A DNA stretch of 64,000 nt, from positions 248,001-312,000 of the forward strand of contig QJNS01000752.1 of NCBI GenBank assembly GCA_004154925.1, given 5' to 3'. Each line of letters opens with the position of its first letter. Within the stretch, counting starts at the first letter, position 1. The stretch is from Monosporascus cannonballus (lineage: Eukaryota > Ascomycota > Sordariomycetes > Xylariales). The position numbers were made by a program, and so were the translations under genes. Shown here piece after piece: positions 52,364 to 61,967 of this stretch. The notes under the pieces are model-generated. The model searched no databases. It worked only from the letters and a program-made list of their open reading frames with translations, and was not told the origin of the DNA.

Positions 52364-53375
52364 TCACGGCCGGATTTTCCTCATTATCCTCTCGCGCACA
52401 ACTCGGCTGGCGACCTTCCCTCCGTGCTGCAGAGCAACGGCTCCGACGAGGGCGTACACGGCACCAGCCATGATGGGGTTGAAACCGGAGCCCTTGATGT
52501 TTTCTGGCTGGAGAGAAGGGCCCGTTAGCAACAAAGCACAAACAGATCGTCGAAGGCCGGTAGTGTCCTACCATTCGAGGCTTCCACCTCACGACCTCGA
52601 CCAAGCCAGAATCCAGCGCGACCTTGGCGAGCTTGTCATGGGTGAACAAGTCGGTAGGCTGGTTATCGGAGAGGTTGTCCAGGCTCCGCAGGAGCGGGTC
52701 CTCGTAGGGTGTCCGTCTATCGGCAAAGGGGTCTTCCTTGGGCTCGGCGTAGTTGCTAGGAGATGTGAGGATAAACTGCGTAGCCTCCATGGCGCATATT
52801 TGGCGTCCTGTCGGCGCCGCATTATGTCAGTAATACGGCCTCCCAAACGTAACTGCCCGCGCGACTGGTAGCGCAACGGCAACGGCAACGGCAACGGCAA
52901 CAGAATGCTCGTCCGACATACCCAGAAACGCCAGACGATCATTGAACCCTCTCCGACCCTGGTCGAAACTCTTATGCGTGACCGCCAGCCACTTCAGCTC
53001 GTCCGGCAGCATCCTCTCCCCGTGGGGGCCCAGGACCCTGTTCAGGGCCTCGTCCAGCTTCTTCGGGTCCTGATTCACCTTCCACCGCGAGCGCGAGGGG
53101 TCCTTGGTTATGTGGGGGGAGAAGGGGGCCTTCATTCGCGGGGGCGTGCGAGACCACCGCGGGAGGTCGTCGTCTGCGATTTCAGTTGCGACATCTCGAG
53201 CGCCTGCTGCGGCATCTCGGAAGGACGATGATGTCGAGAAGGGATTTGCCGGGGTCGAGACCGGGACCGGGAACGAAGCCGCGAGTCGGGGGCGGGGGGC
53301 GACGGGCTGGTTTCTGCAATGGCGGAGGGCCTGACGAGAGAGCCTCGAGGCTGATCGCGTGGTGTTCAGGGCCAT
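52364..53375 (-). CDS. Mitochondrial large-subunit ribosomal protein mL57 (RNase III-like fold)
   Basis: Three exons: 53375-52922, 52807-52572 and 52507-52364. Introns of 114 bp (GTATGT...GACAG) and 64 bp (GTAGG...CCAG) keep the frame. The product is 277 residues. The start Met-A-L-N-T-T-R is chosen because the following 60 residues are Arg/Ser-rich without acids, a typical mitochondrial targeting sequence; an upstream in-frame Met exists at 53474. The RNase III-like domain (about 110-277) includes W-L-A-V-T-H-K-S-F-D and D-R-L-A-F-L-G-R-Q-I, then K-P-R-M-P-E-N and a C-terminal V-G-A-V-A-L-Q-H-G-G. Active RNase III has E-R-L-E-F-L-G-D at that place; here the metal-binding residues are lost, as in the mL57 (yeast Mrpl15) family, a structural mitoribosome component. 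It is divergent from Rtt109, sharing 453 bp upstream. Confidence 0.85.
52870..52902. repeat. Hexanucleotide microsatellite (AACGGC)n in the mL57 first intron
   Basis: About five tandem copies of a GCAACG/AACGGC hexamer. They lie wholly inside intron 1 (52808-52921) of the mL57 gene. Unspliced, they would read Val-Ala repeats. Confidence 0.85.
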
Positions 53376-53828
53376 CGGTGGTGTCGGCGAACTAGTGTCG
53401 GCGGGCACGGTATCATCGCATCGTCGAAAAGCTTCAATATGGAAATCGCTTGAACTTTTCGAGTCAAGGATCATTTTGGCGCTAAACGAGAGAAAGTTAG
53501 CGCTCGGTGCTAGTGCGGTGTCACGTGGCTAAGTATAAAGTACCGAGGATACCCGTATCGGTGTTAATAAAGTCCTAATCTCCGAAATGCTCCGCTTCAT
53601 GACGTAACTAAGTAAGTAACTTCGTATCTTCCAATTTACACGTCTTAAAAGCCCCGAATTCGAGATTTACGCGTATCCTGGTCGGCGATGCTGGGGATAT
53701 TGTTTCGAGTTAGCCTTTCACACAATGATGCGGACGCTCATCAATGCCGATTGAGGCAATCTGAAAATAGATGAATTGCAATTTCATATTCAAATCCGTT
53801 TTAGGAAGCTCATTCAGTGGCGTACCTG
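53376..53828. promoter_or_regulatory. Shared divergent upstream region of mL57 and Rtt109
   Basis: 453 bp between the two divergent start codons. The sequence holds no gene, so both promoters must lie here. I see no clear TATA box or a specific factor site that I would defend. Confidence 0.6.
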
Positions 53829-55646
53829 ATGATGGCCAGTCCGAGGCAGCCACGCGATCGTGAGCGCGTCGCCGGCGCAAACGTCCTGCTAGCGGAGGAA
53901 TTGTCCAGAGTTCTGCCCAAGGACACCAAATTCGAAGCCTACCACCTCTCAACGCCTCCTACAGTGACCGATGCGCTATGCAATCCCCCGGCGCAACCCA
54001 GGGCCTTCGAGACCGAATCTAGGGAGCCGCGACCAACTAAGCCATTAAAGACGTATTGCGAGAAGCACTTCCTGGCGCTCTCGATCGATGCTGGGAAGCA
54101 CAAGCCGGCCACGCATGGTCGGGTCTTAGTCTTGGGCTTGGAAGTTTATATATATACCACTTCGTTCTCGACCATCATATTCGTGTCCAAGGCAGACTCG
54201 ACCGGATACCTGAACCTCCTGAACCTCCCCAAGGGCACACCTTCGCCCATTCGCGAGGTCACGGCAGCATTCATATCCTTCTTAATCACCACCCGCCGAC
54301 GCCCAACGAAACAATTAGTCGTAAACCTCTTTGCGAGGTCACAATCGCAATACTTGTTTCCCGGCAGCGCGAAGAACAGCGGAAAGCACGTTTTGGACGA
54401 CAGGGGGCTGGTCAAATGGTGGTGCCGGGTCTTGAACTCGCTCCTCGAGGGCGGTAACGGCACATTCAATAGGGCGCGCAAGGGCTGGAATCGCATACAT
54501 GGGTACCTCATCGTTCCTGGGTTGGAGGATTGCGAGATGCGCTTCTTCCTTTCTCGCTCAGACACGACAGCGGCGAACTGGACGTTGGGACATCCTCTGG
54601 AACGCATTTCACCCTATCCGGTAGATCCTTTCACATACGGACGGAATATCCCACCGAGATGCCTCATACCGACGTACCCAGACGACCCGAAGGCGCGATT
54701 TGTCGAGGAATTGGAGGAATCAACCCCGACGAGGGTCAAGCTGTCAAGCGGATGGAGAACCCCAAAGACTCTTGATCAATTCTGGGAGATGATGGCATTC
54801 CGGCAGGAGTGCTCCAGCGGACGCTTAACCGGGTTCATCTGGGTTGTCTTTGATCCCAGCCCATCCGCGAGACCGACGGCACGGCCAAGTCCAGTTCCCA
54901 TTCTCGCGCCCAATGCTTCGTTCAGCGTTCCCAACGAGCCAGCGACGCCAGCCGCCAGCCAGGAAGACCCTACCGCGCTTGCGACGCCTAGCTCCACCCC
55001 TTCAAAGCGAGCCGCCCAGGCATCTCGGACATCCCGGCCGAAGAAGCCTACCAAGAAGATACTCAAAGGCCGCATCGTCCCCCGTCAACCTCAGATAAAG
55101 ACGCACAACCGAATCAAGTTCCCAGAGCGTATCGAGACACCCCACTACTTCTGGCCCGAAACAGGCCGGGGCCAGGTCGTGCTCGACGAGTCCGGCTATA
55201 ACAGAGCCGTGGAGCTCCTACTACACCTCGAATTCGCGAAGCTGGATTCGGCCATCGCGAACACCGCGCGCTGGATCAACGAGGTCAATGTTGGTACGGA
55301 GTGGGGCCTCAAAGTTGTTGGTAAAAGAGGGCCAACCGCCGAACCCACCTCGCGGGACGACGGTGGTGGTTCCGGTAGCGGCGCTGGGGGGATCAACAAT
55401 CTCTCGGGGATGGTCAGGAAGAAACGGCCAGCGGGGGTCAGCGCGGCGGACGATGATAGACCGCAGGCTGCTCCCGCTGTGAATACTCTCGGAGCGGGGC
55501 TCGTCAGGAAGAGGGCGAAGCTGACGACGACCGACGAGGACTCAGCACCAGCGCCACAGCAGCAAGGAGAAGCTGCTGCTGCGGCGAACGTCAATGTCCT
55601 CGACGCGGGCTTGGTCCAGAAGAAGGCGAAGCCGTCCGAGACGTGA
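53829..55646 (+). CDS. rtt109: Histone acetyltransferase Rtt109 (H3K56)
   Basis: A single exon, 605 residues from the ATG at 53829 (a second ATG follows directly; an in-frame TAG lies about 27 bp upstream). Residues from about 30 match the fungal Rtt109/KAT11 pattern: L-P-K-D-T-K-F-E-A-Y-H-L-S-T-P-P, F-V-S-K-A-D-S-T-G-Y, F-I-S-F-L, D-D-R-G-L-V-K-W-W, P-D-D-P-K-A-R-F and Q-F-W-E-M-M-A-F-R-Q-E-C. The Asp in S-K-A-D and the Trp pair correspond to residues reported as important in yeast Rtt109; the Lys in D-P-K-A-R-F is probably the autoacetylated lysine. About 345-420 is a Pro/Ser/Thr linker with a basic R-P-K-K-P-T-K-K. The C-terminus (500-605) is low-complexity with three repeats of G-x-V-x-K-K/R-x-A/R. 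Rtt109 works with chaperones Vps75 and Asf1 to acetylate new H3 at K56 for replication-coupled assembly and genome stability. Confidence 0.93.
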   Translation: MMASPRQPRDRERVAGANVLLAEELSRVLPKDTKFEAYHLSTPPTVTDALCNPPAQPRAFETESREPRPTKPLKTYCEKHFLALSIDAGKHKPATHGRVLVLGLEVYIYTTSFSTIIFVSKADSTGYLNLLNLPKGTPSPIREVTAAFISFLITTRRRPTKQLVVNLFARSQSQYLFPGSAKNSGKHVLDDRGLVKWWCRVLNSLLEGGNGTFNRARKGWNRIHGYLIVPGLEDCEMRFFLSRSDTTAANWTLGHPLERISPYPVDPFTYGRNIPPRCLIPTYPDDPKARFVEELEESTPTRVKLSSGWRTPKTLDQFWEMMAFRQECSSGRLTGFIWVVFDPSPSARPTARPSPVPILAPNASFSVPNEPATPAASQEDPTALATPSSTPSKRAAQASRTSRPKKPTKKILKGRIVPRQPQIKTHNRIKFPERIETPHYFWPETGRGQVVLDESGYNRAVELLLHLEFAKLDSAIANTARWINEVNVGTEWGLKVVGKRGPTAEPTSRDDGGGSGSGAGGINNLSGMVRKKRPAGVSAADDDRPQAAPAVNTLGAGLVRKRAKLTTTDEDSAPAPQQQGEAAAAANVNVLDAGLVQKKAKPSET

Positions 55647-57646
55647 CTTAGAAGGCTTTGGGTAATACTCGCATAGAGCCGGCGTGAATTTTATAGATAC
55701 GGGTACGGGCATTTTATATACCATTCTGGGACGGTACTGGGGCTTATATGGACACTGCGGGTGTAAGATCCCGTCTGGTTTGGGTTGGGTTGCCACATTT
55801 AAATCCAGGTGTATGGATAATTATCAGCACCGGCCCTTTAGTCGAGTTTGCTGTGAACAGGATAAAATAAATCGTAAAACAGAAACTTGAAGCTGGCTTA
55901 GGCGGGAAATACTTAGTCGTCCTGCCAGCCAGCAGAACAAATTACGGCAGCCAGTGCGTTCCTTAACTGTTAGAAAACGAAGAGGTCGAAGATCGAAGCC
56001 TTTCCCCAGAACGGGGCGGAAGTGAGCATAAACATAAAATAGCGTTATGACGCAGGACAACTCTTTTGGGGGTTCTCAGACTCAAACCGTTGTATGCTTT
56101 TTTTGCCTTACCACGACAGGGGGTCGAGTCACTATACGTGGATCCTGCCCTCGGTTTGGGGACACACCACTTCGTTTCGTTCCGCTTGCATCGCCAAGCA
56201 ATTCTTATCTCCATAAACTTTTTAACAATTCTCCGACCTGGCCTCTCAAAAGTTGCCGTCGACACAACAAGTTCACCTGATATAGGCTTCTCGGCCCCAG
56301 CTCTTCGGTCGCGCTTCGTGCTGTGCTTGGCATCGTGGCTGGAGCTGATTGGCTGGGTCTCAAGCCCCATCAGTTCCGTCGTTGAGGCGGAGAACCCGCT
56401 TCCCCGACGAGTTTCTGCAATGAGCGCTTCTTATTCTGACATTCACCACTGCGCATCGAATGTGGCAGGGGAAGTGCGCACATTCTTCCCGTCTTCGTGA
56501 AAGGCAGCTTACACTGTTGGTGCAGTGGACTGTTAGTTCTGGCGCGCTTCCGTCTGGCCCGGTTGTATTCCGATTAAGCGCCAGAGGAGAGGGGATCTAA
56601 CGCAGGATCAACCACGGCCAACCAATTGGGAACAGACATGTCTTCTTGAGAACGGACAACTCGAAACCCCATCCCATTACATGGGTTTTGTCTCGGTTTG
56701 GTTTCAGCTAAGCAACCTACCTATATCTAGTCGTATTTCAAGATTGGATAGAGGGCAGGCAGCATCCGCGGTTGCTGCATAGGTATCTGAAATGACAAGT
56801 AATTTTGTGCCTGGAACCTGCCGCGCCCGCCGTAGATTGGAGCTGATAATCATACCACATGGAGACGATCCGCTGACAGCTCTACTGGCGAAGTCATAGC
56901 GGTCTGTTATCCAAAGGAAAGACATAAGCCTCTGTAGCCATCGATGGGTTACGAATATTCATTTGGGGAAGCCTTTCGAGGTTTATTTACCAAATTATCG
57001 CTCATGAACCCGCCGACTGTAAACCTGGGTACCCACTTTTACCCACGATGCCACCCGACGAAGCAGCCGCCGTATCCTGGAGGGGAGGCTAGGCGCCGTT
57101 GCCGCCCTCCTAGAGGTCGATCCTGAAAAGTCCCACGTCCACTGGTGCTTGAGTCTTGACACCTCAACCCACGTCTAGGTCCATGTCCAGGCCCTGGTTC
57201 CCAGGCGGGCTTGCTGGTGCCTACCAATCTTCTTGACTCAACTGCAGTCAATCATATTGGGATGTGACTGACACTCTCCGTCGACTCATTGTCCCTCTTC
57301 ATTCGTTTTGCTCCCTGGCATTTCCGGATTTCTTATCAATCACCTTATTTTTTTTTCTGGGTATTCGCGTCGGCCTTCTCAGCTGCCGAGCTTTTGTATA
57401 CACTCAATTTCTGCACCCGGACCTACATTTATTATATACGTGGACGTATTATCTTAGCCATACGGCTACCCCACAAATGCCTTTACGACGAGCATCGAGG
57501 CGTGGCTATATCTAGGAAAGACCTGGAAACTTTTGACTGGCCCCTGTAATTACTGTGTTGTATGGTGTTCTTTGGTTCCGGTACGGATTTCGCTGCATAG
57601 GATAGGGAGGATACACCGCACTCACCATCGGTGTGGTATTGAGGCC
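55647..57646. other. Intergenic stretch, no confident gene
   Basis: 2 kb between Rtt109 and the membrane-protein gene. Two overlapping antiparallel frames (56066-56500 plus, 144 codons; 55963-56370 minus, 135 codons) have no domain I recognise, and at most one could be real; neither is called. The final few hundred bp before 57647 contain CT-rich runs (about 57340-57360) typical of a fungal promoter. Confidence 0.45.
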
Positions 57647-60004
57647 ATGAAGTACACCGCGCTGTTGGTCGCGGGTGCGAGCTGCGCCAGTGCGAGGTGG
57701 CTCCGGTGGTCAAGCAGGGGAGATCCGGTATGGACGCCGCAGGAGACCGGTCTCGCAGTCGAGGACGGCCAGGTGGGCTGGACACCGCAGCCTACGCCGG
57801 CGCCGGGCGCCAGGAAGTCGGACCAGGACCTCGTGGTGGAGTACCTCAAGAGACAAGACTCTTCGAGGACTTCGAGAAATACGTGGACGAATGAGCAGAC
57901 TTGTGGTTGGTTTTCAGGGACGTCATGTAAGTCTTTGCCCCCCTTTCTCTTAGGCGGGAATGTCGATGTGGTACTGCTTCGGGAGTCGGTCAGTTACTAA
58001 TGCAGATTAATATCAGCATCGGCTTTTACGTGTGATGAGGACTTCTCGTGCATGACGAATGATGATAACAATGTCGCGTGTGGTTCCGGCACGTATTCGC
58101 CCTTCTTTACCGTCTGCCTTGACCATAGAGCCTTCCGGGACGGCGCCTGTGACAACGCCAATAGTCTTACCGGATGCTGGTAGGTTCCCTCCTCCACACT
58201 CCTCAAATTAACCTGACTGACAGACTTTCGCAGTCAAGATTCCGAACAGCCGGCATGCGGCACGTACATATGGACGGGCTCGCCCACCCGCTCCATGTAC
58301 CGCTGCTTTGAGCAATCCACCATCATCTCTCTGCTGGACATCCCGCAGTTCGTCATTGACGCCTCGAGGTCTTCAGAATCGGAAAGGCTAAAGTCCTTGA
58401 CAGCGTCCAAGGGGAGTAGCAAGAGCAGTGTCCCTGCAACTACGACGTCGGATAGTCCGCCGGCCTCACCCAGCGACAAGGATGACGATGCTGAGACGAC
58501 GACCGGTGATGTCCTCGACGGTGATGATGGCGAAGACATTAACAATACCACCAATGAAATCACTAACAACACTCCAGCCATCGTCGGTGGTGCAGTCGGA
58601 GGCGTCGTCGGATTGATTACCACGTGCCTCCTCTTATATTGCCTGTGCCGGCGAAAGCGAAAGGACAAGAGTAGCAACAGCACAACCAAGTGGTCCTCAA
58701 GGGCGGAGAGGAAGCACGCTTATAAAACTACTTTTATGAACAAGAACAGCAAGAAACAAGCATACGACGGCAACCCCAACGGAACATACGTATCCTCGTC
58801 ACCCACATCCAGCACTGGTGGACAGGTCGCAGCTCCCGCACGCTGGGGCTTCAATCCATTATCAATGTTGTCGAAGAAGGATAGAGGCCCGACTACCCGC
58901 GGCGCTGCTCCTCAGTACCCAGGCCACGACAAGGGATACAACACCACTGCTTGCGAACCACAAAAGCATGTACCGCAACAGTACGATGCCACGACTGTAG
59001 CTGCAGGACAACAGAAATTGCAGCGCGCGGAGTACTCCAACCCGAGCCGGTATCCAGATGTGGAGCGGCAAGCACCAGGTGGTAATGGCAATATTACTCT
59101 GAATATATGCCACAGCGGCCCGCCAGCCGCGAACTCCGAGGAACTCCAGTATTCTACATCCCACACGAACCCCTATACCGGGTCGTTCTCCCAGATCACC
59201 GGGCTCGCTGGTCCAAAGGAGAAATACAACCCGAGGTCAGCGGCCGCGCCGTACCAACAGCCCCAATACACGGACAGCAGCTCGACAACATCTACCACAG
59301 AGCCGGAAGTGCGGCAGCCGCAGCGCTCCGCACACCCCACGCACTCCGTTGTCAGCGACGCGACGTACACGGCGTCTCCGGGCACCAATCTCAACCAGGT
59401 CTTCCATCCGCAGATTACAGAATCAGGGTATCAACCGTCGGATTTATCCGGAAGCAGCTCCTCGACGAAGATGCAAGTTGCGGCCACCGGGCTGGGAGTC
59501 GGCTTGGGCCTGAACATCAACAAGACGTCGAATAATCACCATGACGAACACCACCACCACCATCACCAGCACCATCATCCTTCCTCACCCTCTGATACTG
59601 CGACGCCCAGACCGCAACCGCAGACTCAGCAACAGCAGCTCCCGCAGTACGCGTCTCAGCAACAACAAGCCCCGCGGTACGCTGACAGTAGCACAATGAC
59701 GACAGAGTCGGAAGTCGCGGCAGCAGGGGGATTCAACTCGAGCAGCGAGGTATCAGAGTGGGAGAATTGGGAACATCAAGAGGGACAATATAGAGGCGGT
59801 AGTGGACGTGCGTCGAGTGGCGCCGACCGGCCAACGGGGGCCGACTACCAGCAGCCGCGGGCCACCGGGACCACCATTTCAACTACGACCGAAGCGGAAG
59901 ACTACGGCGGTCGGGGAGGCGCGTGGTACCGGCAGCCTCCGGGGTACCAGACTGGAGACCCCGTGGAGCTTGAAGCCAGCCCGGCGATTAGGAAGGTAGA
60001 CTGA
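57647..60004 (+). CDS. Single-pass plasma-membrane/cell-wall protein with Cys-rich ectodomain and disordered tail
   Basis: Three exons: 57647-57926, 58017-58179 and 58234-60004. The introns (90 and 54 bp) have GTAAGT/ATCAG and GTAGGT/CGCAG ends, and the spliced frame gives 737 residues. Residues 1-16 form a signal peptide. About 87-175 is a Cys-rich extracellular module (C-G-W-F-S-G-T-S, C-D-E-D-F-S-C-M, G-C-C-Q-D-S). A Ser/Thr/Asp-rich stalk follows. The transmembrane helix at about 264-286 (I-V-G-G-A-V-G-G-V-V-G-L) leads to a stop-transfer C-R-R-K-R-K. The long cytoplasmic tail is rich in P, Q, S and T, with a His-rich run near 585-600. This layout (Cys-rich head, glycosylatable stalk, one helix, disordered tail) is that of Mid2/Wsc-like or unnamed fungal surface sensors; the ectodomain is not a canonical WSC domain. 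Function not determined. Confidence 0.8.
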
Positions 60005-60489
60005 TAACTGGAGTTTGGATTTCTGCAATGGAAACTAATGGATTGATTGAAAGGGCTAGTTTGAGCGGGAACGGAATGAAAGCGATGTTGTATGGACGTG
60101 CATAGCGTCTTCAGGATACCATGACGTGACGGATATATACCATCAAGCATGGGAGCTCGGCTATCAAGGGCATATACATGCGGGCGTTCTACGTTCTGGA
60201 TACAGACTTCTATTTGCTTCATAGACTAGAATTGACATCTTTTGAAAGCAGGACCCTTTTGTAGCTCTTTGCTGTGCCGGACTCTCGCCAATAGAACGAC
60301 TCTCCTCTCTACGAAGACAACGCGTCAATCTATGGGGTATTTCAGCCTCGCAAGATTACACTTTATGCATCGACATTTCCTTAATGCACTTTCGAGCCTT
60401 CGCTTATCATATGCTTGTATCGTCCCTCATTCCAGACTCGCGTGGGTCCATACCCCGCATCACCGACACCGTTTTACATCAACTCCCGG
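60005..60489. other. Convergent 3' region between two genes
   Basis: 485 bp between two convergent stop codons. It probably holds both 3' UTRs. No gene is seen. Confidence 0.6.
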
Positions 60490-61967
60490 TTACGACTTCT
60501 TCCTCAAGTACTCCAGGTTGACGGGCGTGATGGGGTCCCCGCCGCCCAACACGGCCATGATGTTCCGCATGCCGAGCTCCTCGAACCCGGCGTGTGTCTC
60601 GACGGTGCCGCCGGCGTTATGGCACGTCAGCAGGGCGCGGCCGGCCGCCGCGTGCGCCGCGAGGCGCGGGTGCACGTTCGGCTCGTCGACGTGCACGTCG
60701 AGGGCGACGGCGCTCACGCGTCCCTGATCGAGCGCGTCCGCCAGGGCCTCCTCGTCGACGAGCGACCCGCGCGCCACGTTGACGAGGCGCGCGCCGGGCC
60801 TCATGCGGCGCAGCGCCGCCGCGCCGAGCAGGCAACCCGCCCCGCCCGGCGCGCACACCACGACGCAGTCGCTGTCGCGCAGCAGGTCCTCCAGGGAGTC
60901 GCGGAACGCCGCACCGAGCGCGGATTCGAGGGACGCCGGCTTGCGCTCCGTGTCGTGGTACAGGATGGCCATGCCAAACCCCGCGCCCATGCGCCGCGCG
61001 ATCTGCTGCCCGATGTTGCCGAGGCCCACGAGCCCTAGGGACTGTCCGCGCAGGTTGCGCGACTGCGAGGTCGCGCGGGCGTGGCACTCCCGGAACGCCT
61101 CCGGCGAGGACGACGTTGCCGAGCTGATGCAGTATGGCAGCACACGGAATGTCGAGATGATCATGGCTGCGGCGAAGTCGGCCACTGCCTCGGCGGCCGC
61201 GAGCCCGCTGTTGCAGTATATGATGCCTGTTTGCGTGGGCGCGTGTCAGCTGCTAATCAACTAACCTCATTCGAAGCTTCCTACCGGCCCCCCTTGGGTC
61301 GCCGAGCGAGCGAGCGAGCCACACACATCCGTGCCAATCGTGCGCATCGCTTTTGACATGCACATATAACACAAGGGGAAATACCACATCACATACCTCT
61401 CTCGCCGAGCAGCTTGACGTCAGCCCAATCGAAGCCGGCGCCGGCGCTGGCGAACACGCGCATGCTGTCCGGCAGCAGCGCCACGAGCTCGGCGTCCCAA
61501 GTCCCCATCTCGCCGCCGGAGCCCCAGAACGGGCGGTAGACGGCGGCGAAGTCGCCCCAACGGCGCTCGCGCAGCGCGCGCGCGAACCCGGCCCGCTGCC
61601 TCTGCTCCGCGGGGGGCCGCACCACGTTGAACCGCGTCGCGAACTCCGCGTACGTGGCCGGGTTGTACCGGATCGGGTCCCCGATGTGCAGGACCACGGG
61701 CTTACCATTGCCGGGCGGTACCGCCGCCGCTGCTGGTGGTGCCGACGACGCCGCCTGTGCTGGTGCGGAGGATGACGAGGATTCTGCTCTGTAATAGACG
61801 TGTGTCGGGATGGGCACCACGAGGGATCCCTGCCTGGACGATGCGCTTGCTGGCGGCGTGCTGTCGCCGTCGCTCCCCGCGCCCGGCGCGGGCGAGGCCG
61901 ACCGCGGCGTCGCTGAGGTGGGCGTCCCAGGCGCCGTCGGCATGGGGGTGTTTGTCGGCTCAGCCAT
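60490..61967 (-). CDS. D-isomer-specific 2-hydroxyacid dehydrogenase
   Basis: Two exons: 61967-61397 and 61226-60490. The 170-bp intron begins GTATGT and ends AACAG, and the product is 435 residues. The start is the ATG at 61967; an in-frame GTG 9 bp upstream is not an expected fungal start. Residues 1-90 are Ala/Pro/Ser/Thr low complexity. The dehydrogenase follows: a lid segment with G-A-G-F-D-W-A-D-V, the Rossmann motif G-L-G-N-I-G-Q-Q-I-A (258-267), catalytic Arg343 in V-N-V-A-R-G-S-L-V-D, Glu372 in H-V-D-E-P and His393 in T-C-H-N-A-G-G. All catalytic residues are present. The enzyme should reduce or oxidise a 2-keto/2-hydroxy acid with NAD(P)(H) in the cytosol (glyoxylate/hydroxypyruvate reductase-like); the substrate cannot be told. 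The unusual N-terminal extension is not a clear targeting peptide. The second exon is markedly GC-rich. Confidence 0.9.

Noticed and set aside
55963..56500. Overlapping antiparallel frames of 135 and 144 codons
   Set aside because: Neither has a recognisable domain, splice-site context or clear start; at most one could be real and I cannot choose.
60415..61264. Long plus-strand frames opposite the dehydrogenase
   Set aside because: Arg/Ala/Pro-rich shadows of a very GC-rich exon; the minus strand has intact Rossmann and catalytic motifs.
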